From Sphingomonas abietis (lineage in GTDB: Bacteria; Pseudomonadota; Alphaproteobacteria; Sphingomonadales; Sphingomonadaceae): a DNA stretch of 64,000 nucleotides. The stretch covers positions 3,011,001 to 3,075,000 of the forward strand of contig NZ_CP115174.1 in assembly GCF_027625475.1 (NCBI RefSeq), in the 5' to 3' direction. The notes below the pieces were generated by a model that was not told the DNA's origin, ran no database searches, and was given only the letters and a program-made list of their open reading frames with translations. The translations under genes were made by a program, and so were the position numbers. Below, piece by piece: positions 18,226 through 26,991 of the stretch; positions within the stretch are counted from its first letter, which is position 1; each line of letters begins with the position of its first letter.

Positions 18226-18815
18226 CGCAACCCTCCCACCAGTTCGCCGAGCCAGAGCAGCCCCTGTGGCCAGATTCCGAGCTTCGTCGCCGATCCGATG
18301 TGGCCGAGGGCGCCGGCGTCGATGAAGCGCGAGCCCCAGGCGTCCGCGAAGGCCCGCGAACGCTCGATGGTGCAGCGTGGATCGTCGCTGCTGGCGACCA
18401 CGATCGAGGGAAAGGGCAAGGGCGCGAGCAGCATCGGGGCGAAGCCCTGCGGTTCGGCCGGGTCAGATTCCCAGCGATCCCTGTCCGTCGTGGCGACGAG
18501 CAGAGCGCCGGCCACGCCTGCCCCACCGGTTTCGATCGCCCAGCGCGTAACCAGCGACGTGCCAAGGCTGTGGGCGATCAGGATCACCGGGCGGCCCCGG
18601 CCCGCCACCGCCTCGCTGAGGCGCGGCGCCCAGTCACGATAATGCGGGCTGTCCCAGTCGTCCTGGCCGACACGCTCGGCGTAGGGCAACGCCGCTTCCC
18701 AATGTGTCTGCCAATGATCCTCACCCGAGCCGTGCCAACCCGGCAGGGTCAAGAGATCATAGTCGCGGATATCAGCGGCACGCGCCTGCGTGGCCGGTGC
18801 GAGAATGGTGCTCAT
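18222..18815 (-). CDS. RBBP9/YdeN-type serine hydrolase
   Basis: The 197-residue compact alpha/beta hydrolase has an N-terminal LTLPGWHGSGEDHWQ loop typical of the RBBP9/YdeN group. The nucleophile elbow is AHSLGTS near residue 82, and GHIGSATKLG near the C-terminus carries the catalytic His. Function within the operon is unknown, though hydrolases of this group are frequent companions of sulfonate or sulfate-ester transport genes. Both ends overlap neighbours by 4 bp, so it is translationally coupled to the ATPase gene and to cysK. Confidence 0.85.
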   Translation of the reverse strand: MSTILAPATQARAADIRDYDLLTLPGWHGSGEDHWQTHWEAALPYAERVGQDDWDSPHYRDWAPRLSEAVAGRGRPVILIAHSLGTSLVTRWAIETGGAGVAGALLVATTDRDRWESDPAEPQGFAPMLLAPLPFPSIVVASSDDPRCTIERSRAFADAWGSRFIDAGALGHIGSATKLGIWPQGLLWLGELVGGLR

Positions 18816-19621
18816 CGGCCACCTCCCACACCGACGAGGCGCAGTTCGGGCTGATCCCGTTCGCCGGAGGCACCGGTCAGTTCGGCGAGCACCTCCTCCC
18901 TCTGCCGCGCGAAAGCCGCGTCGGTGCGGTGGCGGGGGCGCGGCAGCGCGATGTCGGCGATCGACCGGATGCGACCCGGGCGCGGCTCCATCACCACCAC
19001 GCGGTCGCTGAGATAGACGGCCTCCTCAACATCGTGGGTGACGAATATGGCGGTCACCTTCTGCCGCTCCCAGATATCGAGCAACTGATCCTGGAGATGC
19101 GCGCGGGTCAGCGCGTCGAGCGCGCCGAAGGGCTCGTCGAGCAGCAGCAGGCGCGGCTGGTTGACCAGCGCGCGGGCGATCGCGACGCGTTGCGCCATGC
19201 CGCCCGAAAGCTGGCGGGGAAGCGCCTTCTCGAAACCGGAAAGGCGCACCAGCGCGATATGCTCGGCCACCCTGTTCTGCTTCTCGGCGTCGGGGATCGG
19301 CGTATTGGCGAGGCCGAAGGCGATGTTCTGCTCCACCGTCAGCCAGGGCAGCAGGCGCGGCTCCTGAAAGACGATGCCACGATCAAGGCTTGGCCCCGTC
19401 ACCGGCGCACCATCGATCGTGATCGTTCCTGAAAAACCGGGGTCCAGCCCGATCAACAGCCGCAGCAGGGTCGATTTGCCGCAACCGCTCGCACCGACGA
19501 GGCTGACGAACTCGCCCGCCCGTACCGAAAGCGATATGTCGCTCAGCGCCGTGAGCGGACGCCCGTCCACCGCGAAGGTCTTTCCTACATGGTCCAGCGT
19601 CAGCGCTGCCTGTCCGGTCAC
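18812..19621 (-). CDS. ABC transporter ATP-binding protein, SsuB/TauB type
   Basis: The 269-residue ATPase has Walker [10 protein letters not shown] (about residues 44-52), a Q-loop (FQEPRLLPW), the ABC signature LSGGMAQR, Walker B LLLLDEP and the switch histidine in VTHDVEEA. Sequence style places it with nitrate/sulfonate/taurine importers. I chose GTG at 19621 because AAGGAG stands 8 nt before it and the protein then matches family length. A much longer open frame upstream belongs to the shadow of the permease gene. It energises the two permeases encoded just upstream. Confidence 0.92.
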   Translation of the reverse strand: MTGQAALTLDHVGKTFAVDGRPLTALSDISLSVRAGEFVSLVGASGCGKSTLLRLLIGLDPGFSGTITIDGAPVTGPSLDRGIVFQEPRLLPWLTVEQNIAFGLANTPIPDAEKQNRVAEHIALVRLSGFEKALPRQLSGGMAQRVAIARALVNQPRLLLLDEPFGALDALTRAHLQDQLLDIWERQKVTAIFVTHDVEEAVYLSDRVVVMEPRPGRIRSIADIALPRPRHRTDAAFARQREEVLAELTGASGERDQPELRLVGVGGGR

Positions 19622-19644
19622 AAGCGAATCTCCTTCGAAATTGG

Positions 19645-20424
19645 TCACAGGATGCGGATTTCGGTGACGGTCCCGCGCCAGGCGAGCGCACGACGCTCTA
19701 TGGCGTCCGCGATGGCGTGGATCAGATAGCCGACGATGCCGACGACGATGGCCCCCACCAACACCTGGTCCATCCGGAAATTCTCGCGGCCGTCGAACAA
19801 CAGGTGGCCCAGCCCGCGCGTCGAGGTGAGCATATATTCGGCGCCCAGCGTCACCATCCAGGCCATTACCAGCCCGACATAGAGACCGGTAAAGATCGAC
19901 GGCAAAGCGGCGGGAAGGATCAGCCGGCGCACGGTCTGCCAGAGGTTCAATCCATAGACCGCCGGCAGTTCGCGCAGCTCGCGCGGGATGGCGGCGATGC
20001 CCTCCAGCGTGTTGAACAGCACCGGGAACCAGACCGAGAAGGCGATCACGAACAGACGCGCGCCCTCGCCCAGCCCGAACCAGATCGAGATCAGCGGCAC
20101 CCAGGCAAAGATCGACACCTGCTTGAGCGCGTTGATGCCGGGCAACAGCAGATCCCTGGTCAGGCGGGAGAGGCTGAGCAGCACGCCGCCTGCCACGCCG
20201 ACGGTCGCGCCGATGGCATAACCCAGCAGATCGCGGCCGAGGCTTGCGCCCAGGTCCACCAAGAGATCGCCGCTGCCCGCCGAAGCGGCGAAATAGCGCC
20301 ACACCGCGGCCGGGGATGCGACCAACCGGGCATCGGCGATGCCCAGCGAGCAGACCGCCTGCCACACGACCAGCAGGACCGCCGGCAAGACGAGGCCTCG
20401 CAGCAGCTTGCGGGGGATCGTCAT
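19645..20424 (-). CDS. ABC transporter permease, SsuC type (second permease)
   Basis: The 259-residue inner-membrane protein has about six transmembrane helices and the BPD-type EAA loop (AIPRELRELPAVYGLNLWQT, then VRRLILPAALPSIF) that contacts the ATPase. The start at 20424 overlaps the stop of the first permease by 4 bp, supporting this ATG over the longer in-frame form. With its paralogue encoded upstream it probably forms a heterodimeric channel. Most SsuC/TauC importers use one permease gene, so the pair is slightly unusual. Confidence 0.9.
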   Translation of the reverse strand: MTIPRKLLRGLVLPAVLLVVWQAVCSLGIADARLVASPAAVWRYFAASAGSGDLLVDLGASLGRDLLGYAIGATVGVAGGVLLSLSRLTRDLLLPGINALKQVSIFAWVPLISIWFGLGEGARLFVIAFSVWFPVLFNTLEGIAAIPRELRELPAVYGLNLWQTVRRLILPAALPSIFTGLYVGLVMAWMVTLGAEYMLTSTRGLGHLLFDGRENFRMDQVLVGAIVVGIVGYLIHAIADAIERRALAWRGTVTEIRIL

Positions 20425-21278
20425 GCCGCTACCTCCGGCGCGTCGCGCCATCTGAGGACATGTTTCTCGATCGCCTCCAGCCCACGATCGAGCCCGAAGC
20501 CGACGAGGCCGATCGCCACCACTGACACGAACATCACGTCCAGCTGGTAGAGGCTGCGGGCGTTGACCATCATGAAACCCAAGCCCTCGGTCGACGCGAG
20601 CAGCTCGACCGCGACCAGCGCCAGCCAGGCCTTGGTGAGGCCGAAGCGAATGCCGCTCCAGATCGACGGAAAGGCATGGGGCAAGATGATATGGCGCAGC
20701 ATCTGGCGGCGGCTCAGCCCCGTTACCCGGCCAAGCTCGATCAGCTTGGCAGGGACGGAACGGATGCCGTCATGCGTGTTGAACACGATCGGCGAGAGCG
20801 TCGCCTGCGCCACCAGCACCACCTTCAGCGCATCGCCGACGCCGAGCAGAACCAGCCACAGCGGCAACCAACCGAGCACCGGCACATAGGCGATCGCCTT
20901 GAAGCTCGGATAAATATAGTCCGATGCGGTCTGAGAAAGGCCGATCAGGATACCGATGGCAAGCGCCAGCACCGCCCCCACGGCATAACCCTCCAGCAAC
21001 CACATCAGGGTCTTGGCGAGATTGGTCTGGAGATCGCCGGAAGCGATCGAATCCCGGATCGCCTGCAGCACCGCATGGGGGGATGGCATGATCTGGGGCG
21101 GCAACCAGTCCAACCGTGCGCTCAGCTGCCAGAGGAGCAAGAGCGCGAGCGGAACCAGCCACGGCAACAGCCTGACGGCCATGCGATCCGCCCGTGGTGC
21201 TCGCCGACGCCCCGGCGATGCCGCCGCCGGTGCCTCGGTCGGTGCGGCAAAGTGGGAGACGGGTGCGATCGCCGTCAT
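20421..21278 (-). CDS. ABC transporter permease, SsuC type (first permease)
   Basis: The 285-residue permease has a proline/arginine-rich cytoplasmic N-terminus of about 35 residues followed by about six membrane helices. Its EAA loop reads SVPAKLIELGRVTGLSRRQ, then LRHIILPHAFPSIW. It is paralogous to the downstream permease and overlaps both neighbours by 4 bp. It belongs to the sulfonate/nitrate/taurine importer group. Confidence 0.9.
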   Translation of the reverse strand: MTAIAPVSHFAAPTEAPAAASPGRRRAPRADRMAVRLLPWLVPLALLLLWQLSARLDWLPPQIMPSPHAVLQAIRDSIASGDLQTNLAKTLMWLLEGYAVGAVLALAIGILIGLSQTASDYIYPSFKAIAYVPVLGWLPLWLVLLGVGDALKVVLVAQATLSPIVFNTHDGIRSVPAKLIELGRVTGLSRRQMLRHIILPHAFPSIWSGIRFGLTKAWLALVAVELLASTEGLGFMMVNARSLYQLDVMFVSVVAIGLVGFGLDRGLEAIEKHVLRWRDAPEVAA

Positions 21279-22441
21279 CGATCATTATCCTGCGACTGGA
21301 ACTGGGCCGCCCCGCCATGCGGGCGCCCCTGCGGATCGAAGCGCGGCCAGAAATTCTCCAGCCCCTGCCGGCGGAGCGCGCGATCGAGGAAAGTGGTGTC
21401 GATCCACCCGCCGAGATCGACCGGGTTACGTTGCAGCTTGGCTTGCTGCGCGAAGGCCTGCGTATTGCGATATTGCGAGAGTACGAAAGGATCGATCAGC
21501 GGACTGGTCCGCGCGGTGAGCGGGCCCGGGCCGAGATCCTCCTTGACGTTGGCGAGCGAGCGGTCGGTGCCATAGACCCACAGCGAGATCAGTTCCTCGC
21601 GATGGCGCGGATCGGCCGCGCAGCGCGCCGCCTGCACCATGGCATCGACCACCTTCTGCGTGGTGCCGGGATAGCGACGCGCAAACGCATCGCTGACGAT
21701 CAGCCCCGTCTGCGCCGTCTCGCGCGGTTCGTTGCGCGTGGAATAGGCGATGCGCCCGACGCCCCTGTCCCGCATCGGCAAAGCGAGCTGGCCGCCGACG
21801 AAGGTGCCGTCGATGCCCCCCGATGCCATCACCGTCGCGGCGCTCGCCGGATCGAGATTGACCGGCACGATGTCCTTCTCGCTCAGGCCGTGATCGGCGA
21901 GGATCCGCAGCGTCTGGATGTGAATATAGGCACCGCGCATAAACGCGATCCGCTTGCCGCGGATATCCTCGACGCGGTGGATCGGCGAGCCGACCGGCAC
22001 GACGAGATAGGCATTCTCGCCTCGGCTGACCGGCATGATCACCCGCGTGCGCGTGCCCGCCGAGCGCGAAAGGAGCGCGATCAGCTCGCCCTGTCCTGCG
22101 AAATCGATCTCGCCCGATGCCAGCGCCTCACCGACCATCGGCACGGTGGTGAAGCCGATGAACTGCAGCCTGGTGCCCGTGCCGGCGAAGGCCTTGTCGA
22201 GGAAGCCCTTGGTCCGTGCGACCTCGAGCAGCCCCCACATCTTCTGATTCTGTTTGTATGCGCCGGGGCCACCGAACCGGATCACCGGGGGCGGCACCTC
22301 GACGCCACCGGTCGCTTGCGCGGCCTCGAACACGCGCTGCGGAATCAGGACGGAAAGGCCGAGCGCGGCGAGAAGCAGCGCCGCCACACCCAGTATCACC
22401 CAGGAGCGCGGCCGTGCGGCGGGCAAAGCGAGGCTGCTCAT
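21275..22441 (-). CDS. ABC transporter substrate-binding protein, SsuA-like, membrane-tethered
   Basis: The 388-residue protein has a single hydrophobic N-terminal segment (VILGVAALLLAALGLSVLI) without an obvious cleavage or lipobox site, so it may stay membrane-anchored. The rest is an NMT1/SsuA-type bilobed binding domain with FIGFTTVPMVGEALASGEID, KRIAFMRGAYIH and GGIDGTFVGG. Ligand identity is not readable, but the neighbouring monooxygenase and CysK point to an organosulfur compound. The gene overlaps the class II aldolase gene and the first permease gene by 4 bp each. Confidence 0.88.
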   Translation of the reverse strand: MSSLALPAARPRSWVILGVAALLLAALGLSVLIPQRVFEAAQATGGVEVPPPVIRFGGPGAYKQNQKMWGLLEVARTKGFLDKAFAGTGTRLQFIGFTTVPMVGEALASGEIDFAGQGELIALLSRSAGTRTRVIMPVSRGENAYLVVPVGSPIHRVEDIRGKRIAFMRGAYIHIQTLRILADHGLSEKDIVPVNLDPASAATVMASGGIDGTFVGGQLALPMRDRGVGRIAYSTRNEPRETAQTGLIVSDAFARRYPGTTQKVVDAMVQAARCAADPRHREELISLWVYGTDRSLANVKEDLGPGPLTARTSPLIDPFVLSQYRNTQAFAQQAKLQRNPVDLGGWIDTTFLDRALRRQGLENFWPRFDPQGRPHGGAAQFQSQDNDR

Positions 22442-23208
22442 TCGGCGAGGTCCGGCTGTTCACGCAGGATGGTTTCGAACGCCGGCTGGAAGTTGAGCCA
22501 TCCGCTATAGGCACTGAAACGATCCGAGATCAGGCGCGCCTGCTCTTCGGGGACGTGTTGCGGCCGCAGCCCCTCGACCCGCAACTGCTCGGCGCAGACC
22601 TTCTCCAGCGAGGCGAACAGATAGGCGGTTTCATCGATGCTCTCGCCGACCGTCAGGATGCCGTGGCTCTTCATGATGACGGCACGATTGCCGTTTGCCG
22701 CGGCGGCCAGCGCCGCACCCTCCCCATGGGCGAAACTGTCGTAGATGCCGTGCCGCCCGAAGAACACCGCCGCCTCCGTCGAGATCGGTTCGATCAGGCG
22801 GCCGAGTGTCGACCAAGCCTTGCCCGCCGGCGAATGGGTGTGGGCAATCGCCATCACTTCGGGCCGATCGCGATAGATCGCCGAATGGAGCGGCACCCCG
22901 CCGATATGCGGGAAGCCATCGCCCGCGATCACCGCGCCGTCGAGGCCGATGCACATCAGGTCGCTGGTGCGGATCAGGCCGAGCGAGAGGCCGAACGGGT
23001 TCAGCCAGAAGCGATCCGGGAATTCGGGATCGCGGAAGGAGAGATGGCCCATCACCCCTTCGTCGAAACCGAGCTTCCAGAACAATCGATAGGCGGCGAC
23101 CAGACGGACCTGGCTGTCGCGCCGCTCCTCGGCGAAGCTGGCGAAGGCGGGTTTCGGCGGCAGACGCGGCGGTTGCGTCGGCGGGATGGCGGGAGCGGCG
23201 GTGGCCAT
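22438..23208 (-). CDS. class II aldolase/adducin family protein
   Basis: The 256-residue protein has the class II aldolase fold with a zinc site read from AIAHTHSPAG and MKSHGILTVG. E144-type acid and the phosphate-binding MGHLSFRDP loop are in the usual order. Members cleave or epimerise sugar phosphates, and some serve in sulfur-compound or methionine salvage. It lies 2 bp after the LLM monooxygenase gene and overlaps the binding-protein gene by 4 bp. A role in breaking the carbon skeleton left after desulfonation is a guess. Confidence 0.87.
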   Translation of the reverse strand: MATAAPAIPPTQPPRLPPKPAFASFAEERRDSQVRLVAAYRLFWKLGFDEGVMGHLSFRDPEFPDRFWLNPFGLSLGLIRTSDLMCIGLDGAVIAGDGFPHIGGVPLHSAIYRDRPEVMAIAHTHSPAGKAWSTLGRLIEPISTEAAVFFGRHGIYDSFAHGEGAALAAAANGNRAVIMKSHGILTVGESIDETAYLFASLEKVCAEQLRVEGLRPQHVPEEQARLISDRFSAYSGWLNFQPAFETILREQPDLAE

Positions 23209-23210
23209 GC

Positions 23211-24551
23211 CTATTCCGCCGCCAGCGCCGGTTCTGCGCGCGCCGCCGTATAGCGGTTCACCGGATATTCGAGGCCGAGATTGCCGCGCAGCGTGGCGCT
23301 CTCATACTCGTCGCGGAACAGCCCGCGCTCGCGCAGGATCGGGAGCACCCGCGCGTTGAAGGTGCCGATATGGGCGTGGGTGCCGAAGATGATGAAGCCG
23401 TCCACCGCCCTCTCCTCGAAGGCGCGCTGGATCTTGTCGGCGACGAAGCCCGGCGTGCCGACGAAGCCGCCCTTGGGATTGGATGCGCGGTAAGCCAGCT
23501 GGCGCAGCGTCAGTTTCTCCTCGCGGGCGATGCGCAGATAATATTCGGCGGTCGACTTGAAGCTGTTGGCGCCGATATCGCCCAGCTCGGGCAGCGGCTC
23601 GTCGAGCGGGAACTGCCCGAAATCGAAGAAGCTGAAATAGCGGCTGAGATATTTCACCGCATGGTGCGCATCGACATAGGCGGCCTCCCGCTCGTAGAGC
23701 GCGTCCGCCTCTTCCTGGGTATCAGCGACGATCGGGCCGATCGACGGGAAGATCAGGATGTCGTCGGGCGAGCGGCCATGGGCGATGGCCCGGCTTTTGA
23801 TGTCGCGATAATAGGCCTTGCCGAGTTCCAGATCGTCCGATTCGGCGAAGGCGGAGAAGATCGCGTCGGCATGCTTGGCGGCGAGATCGCGGCCGTCTTC
23901 CGAAGCGCCCGCCTGGAACATGATCGGGCGCCCCTGCGGCGAACGCTCCATGTTGAGCGGGCCCTGCACCTGGAAGAATTCGCCGACATGGTCGAGCGCG
24001 TGCATCTTGTCCCAGTCGAGATAGACGTCGTTCGCCTTGTCGCGAGTGAAGGCATCGTCCTCGAAGCTGTCCCACAGCCCTTTTACGACATCGATATATT
24101 CGTCCGCGATCCGGTAGCGAAGCGCATGGTCGTGCAGCTTGTCGCCATTATAGTTGCGGGCCACGCCCTCCAGCGCGGAGGTGACGGCGTTCCAGCCGGC
24201 GCGCCCCTCGCTGATCTTGTCGAGCGAGGCGAGCTGCCGCGCGGTAGTGAAGGGATAGCTGTAGGACGTCGTGAAGGTGCCGACGAGGCCGAGATGGGTG
24301 GTGACGGCCGACAGGGCGGACAGCGCCGCCAGCGGCTCGAGCCGGCTCAGGAACGGCCAGGTGGAATCGCGGGTGATGTAGGCGCTGTCGGCGATGAAGC
24401 CGAAATCATATTTTCCCGCCTCGCCCAGCCGGCCATATTCGCGATAGCTGGCGAACTCCGCCGCCGCGCCGGACGACACCGTCGGATCGCGCCAATGCCC
24501 CCCGCCGCCCTGGAGACCGATACCGAGCCTAAGTTTGCCGTCACGCGCCAT
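23211..24551 (-). CDS. LLM-class flavin-dependent monooxygenase (NtaA/SnaA/DszA/SoxA family)
   Basis: The 446-residue bacterial-luciferase-like monooxygenase uses FMNH2 supplied by a separate reductase. Family landmarks are SRLEPLAALSALSAVTTHLG, TFTTSYSYPFTTARQLASLD, GRAGWNAVTS, GRPIMFQAGASEDGRDLAA and the late FVGTPGFVADKI. The family includes DszA sulfone monooxygenase, nitrilotriacetate monooxygenase and dimethyl-sulfide-type enzymes. GAGGAG precedes the ATG at 24551. It follows the TonB receptor by 20 bp and leads the transporter genes, so it is probably the enzyme that releases sulfite from the imported compound. Confidence 0.88.
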   Translation of the reverse strand: MARDGKLRLGIGLQGGGGHWRDPTVSSGAAAEFASYREYGRLGEAGKYDFGFIADSAYITRDSTWPFLSRLEPLAALSALSAVTTHLGLVGTFTTSYSYPFTTARQLASLDKISEGRAGWNAVTSALEGVARNYNGDKLHDHALRYRIADEYIDVVKGLWDSFEDDAFTRDKANDVYLDWDKMHALDHVGEFFQVQGPLNMERSPQGRPIMFQAGASEDGRDLAAKHADAIFSAFAESDDLELGKAYYRDIKSRAIAHGRSPDDILIFPSIGPIVADTQEEADALYEREAAYVDAHHAVKYLSRYFSFFDFGQFPLDEPLPELGDIGANSFKSTAEYYLRIAREEKLTLRQLAYRASNPKGGFVGTPGFVADKIQRAFEERAVDGFIIFGTHAHIGTFNARVLPILRERGLFRDEYESATLRGNLGLEYPVNRYTAARAEPALAAE

Positions 24552-24571
24552 GGGAAATCTCCTCGTCGCTG

Positions 24572-26758
24572 TCAGAAGCTGTAGGTGGCGCCGCCCTCGA
24601 CAGTGCGGGGCGGATTGTAGGTGGTGGCGAGCACGCCCGGGATCGTCGGGGTGATCGGGATGCCACCGATCGCGTAGGTCTTGTCGAGCAGGTTTCTGGC
24701 CCGCACGAAGATCTGCCAATGCTTGTTCGCGGTCGTGAAGTTCGCGTCGAGATTGACGTAGGTCTGCTTCGGCAGGACCGTGACGTTGGTGAGATCGGCG
24801 TAGCCGCGCGATGTGTACTTCACCTCGCCGCGTAGCTTGACATCACCCAGCTCGCCGATCGGCAATGTGTAAGCCGCGCTCGCGCCGAGATTATATTTGG
24901 ACGCGTAAGGCAGCTGGTTGCCGGTGTAGGAGCCGCTGCCGAATGCGGTCTGATAGGTGAAGCGGGTGAACTTGGCGCTGAGTGCGGTTCCGTTCACCCG
25001 CAGCTCCAGGGCCTTGACGGGATGCAGGATCGTTTCGACCTCGACGCCGTAAGTCCGCGACTTCTGGGCGTTGAACGCCACCGATCCGTTGACCAATATG
25101 CCGTTCAGCAAGACGTTGGACAGGTTCGTCTGATAGTCGCGGAAATCGTTGTAGAAGCCGCTGATGTTGAATTGGACGGGCGCGCGGCCCGATCCGATCT
25201 TCAGGCCGGCTTCATAGGTGGTGACCTTCTCCGGCTTGATCGCGATCGCCGCGATGACGGCGGCCGCCGCCACTGGATTGTAGCCGCCGGATTTCTGGCC
25301 CTTGGTGTAGCTCGCATAGGCGAACAGGCTGCTGGAGAATTTATAGTCGATCCCGACTTTCGGGGTCAGCCCGTGGGTGGTCTGCTTGAGGCCGGTCAGC
25401 GAATAGGTGGTCGCGATGGGCTGGAAATCGGCGTTCGACGTGTAGCCGCTGTTATCATAATCGTCCCACTGGCGATAATAACGCAGTCCCGCCGTCACCC
25501 CGAACCGAGGCGTGATCGCATAATGGCCCTGGGTATAGATACCGACGCTGTCGGTGACGGTCTTGCTGATCGCGCCGCCACGCACGCCGAAGGTGACGTT
25601 GGGCCGATCGGCGATGAAATGCTCGTGATAGTAGATCGCGCCCGAACTGAATGTCAGCCGTCCATAATCGCCGAGCAGCTGAAGCTCCTGCGAAAATTGC
25701 CGCTGATGGAGATTCAGTTGCCATTCGAACGTATCGGTGGCGAGGCCGTCCTGCGACCAGGGGTCGGGCGAATCGTCGAACCAGCGATACCCGGTGATCG
25801 ACTTCGCGGTCAGATGGTCGTCGAGCTTCTGCGCGACCGACAGCGAGCCGAGATAATTGTTGTTGTGGATGCGCAGATCGAGATTTTCGTAGGTCACGCG
25901 CGGATTCGGATCGGCGACGTTGAGCGGCGAGAGCGCGGCGTTGTCGGATCGGTCGCGCAGGAAATAGAAGGAGGCGTTCACATCGGGGCCTGCATCGCCG
26001 GCCGGCGTGAAATGGAGCTTCACCCGCCCCTGATCGGTGTGGACCCGATTGACCTTCTTGCCGAGCGTGACGTTCTCGGTGAACCCGCCGGTTTCGTCAT
26101 GGGCATAGGCGAAACTCGCGGACAGCACGTCCGTCACGATCGGGCCCGACACATAAGCGCTGCCATCGAGTTGCTTCAGATTGCCCGCAGCAAGCGAGAA
26201 GGAGCCGGTGAAATCATTGCCGGGCGTCTTCGAGACGATCTTGATCGCGCCCGCGCTGGTATTCTGACCGTACAGCGTGCCCTGCGGCCCGCGCAGCACC
26301 TCGATCCGCTCGATGTCCGGCAGGCCGAAGATGCCGCTGTTGATGACACGCGCCTGATAGACGTCATCCACATAGATGCCGACCGCGCCGCTATAGGTCG
26401 GCGAGATCGTGCCGATGCCGCGAATGAACAGATACGAAAGGCTGGGCGTCGCGGCCGCCGGCACCTGGAGGCCAGCCACCGAACTGGACAGGTCGCGCAG
26501 CTGCACGAGTTTCTGTTCCTGGATATCCTTGCCGCTCAGCACGCCGACCGAAAGCGGTGTCGTCTGGAGCGGCGTGGTACGCCGCTCTGCCGTCACGACG
26601 ATCTCCCCACCCGATTTGTCAGGCGCGGTGGCCACATCCTCGGCAAGCACCGGCGTACCGCCGATGAGCATCGTGAGGCCCACAAGCCCCACGCCGATTT
26701 CCGGAACACCCCGGAATCCCTTCCGCCCTGCCCGATCCCATTTCTGCTTCCCCCGCAT
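24572..26758 (-). CDS. TonB-dependent outer-membrane receptor
   Basis: The 728-residue protein has an N-terminal signal (VGLVGLTMLIGGTPVLA), a TonB-box-like GEIVVTAERR, a plug domain (LSYLFIRGIGT, GIYVDDVYQAR, VLRGPQGTLYG, NTSAGAIKIVSK) and a beta-barrel ending in ATYSF, with the terminal Phe needed for outer-membrane assembly. It is the first gene of the sulfur-type operon and probably imports that operon's substrate. Sphingomonads use such receptors for many non-iron compounds. Its promoter region is shared with a divergent LysR gene. Confidence 0.93.
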   Translation of the reverse strand: MRGKQKWDRAGRKGFRGVPEIGVGLVGLTMLIGGTPVLAEDVATAPDKSGGEIVVTAERRTTPLQTTPLSVGVLSGKDIQEQKLVQLRDLSSSVAGLQVPAAATPSLSYLFIRGIGTISPTYSGAVGIYVDDVYQARVINSGIFGLPDIERIEVLRGPQGTLYGQNTSAGAIKIVSKTPGNDFTGSFSLAAGNLKQLDGSAYVSGPIVTDVLSASFAYAHDETGGFTENVTLGKKVNRVHTDQGRVKLHFTPAGDAGPDVNASFYFLRDRSDNAALSPLNVADPNPRVTYENLDLRIHNNNYLGSLSVAQKLDDHLTAKSITGYRWFDDSPDPWSQDGLATDTFEWQLNLHQRQFSQELQLLGDYGRLTFSSGAIYYHEHFIADRPNVTFGVRGGAISKTVTDSVGIYTQGHYAITPRFGVTAGLRYYRQWDDYDNSGYTSNADFQPIATTYSLTGLKQTTHGLTPKVGIDYKFSSSLFAYASYTKGQKSGGYNPVAAAAVIAAIAIKPEKVTTYEAGLKIGSGRAPVQFNISGFYNDFRDYQTNLSNVLLNGILVNGSVAFNAQKSRTYGVEVETILHPVKALELRVNGTALSAKFTRFTYQTAFGSGSYTGNQLPYASKYNLGASAAYTLPIGELGDVKLRGEVKYTSRGYADLTNVTVLPKQTYVNLDANFTTANKHWQIFVRARNLLDKTYAIGGIPITPTIPGVLATTYNPPRTVEGGATYSF

Positions 26759-26820
26759 GCGTCATTTCGCCTCTGTTTGTGTCGAGGCGTTTGCTAACCG
26801 GATAGAAGTCTACCCCAAAC

Positions 26821-26846
26821 ATAGGGTTTATTCCCTATCAGATAGG
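26821..26846. promoter_or_regulatory. two overlapping palindromes between the TonB operon and divergent LysR
   Basis: ATAGGG (26821-26826) and CCCTAT (26833-26838) form a 6-bp inverted repeat around TTTATT. The second arm is shared with the odd palindrome CCTATCAGATAGG (26834-26846). This short AT-rich cluster lies about 60 bp upstream of the TonB receptor gene and 145 bp upstream of the LysR gene. It fits a LysR activation site, but the assignment is inferred from position and symmetry only. Confidence 0.5.
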
Positions 26847-26991
26847 TAGGATTTTTCGAAGTTTCCGATATGAGCTTCGGGATTTTCGGAGCGTCGATGG
26901 CGGATCGTGCTGGCGCTGGCGATGGCAGGAAGATTGTATCGTCGAGGCCCGGCGTCCATGTGTGGCTGGAGATTCCCGCCCGCGAGGTGCC

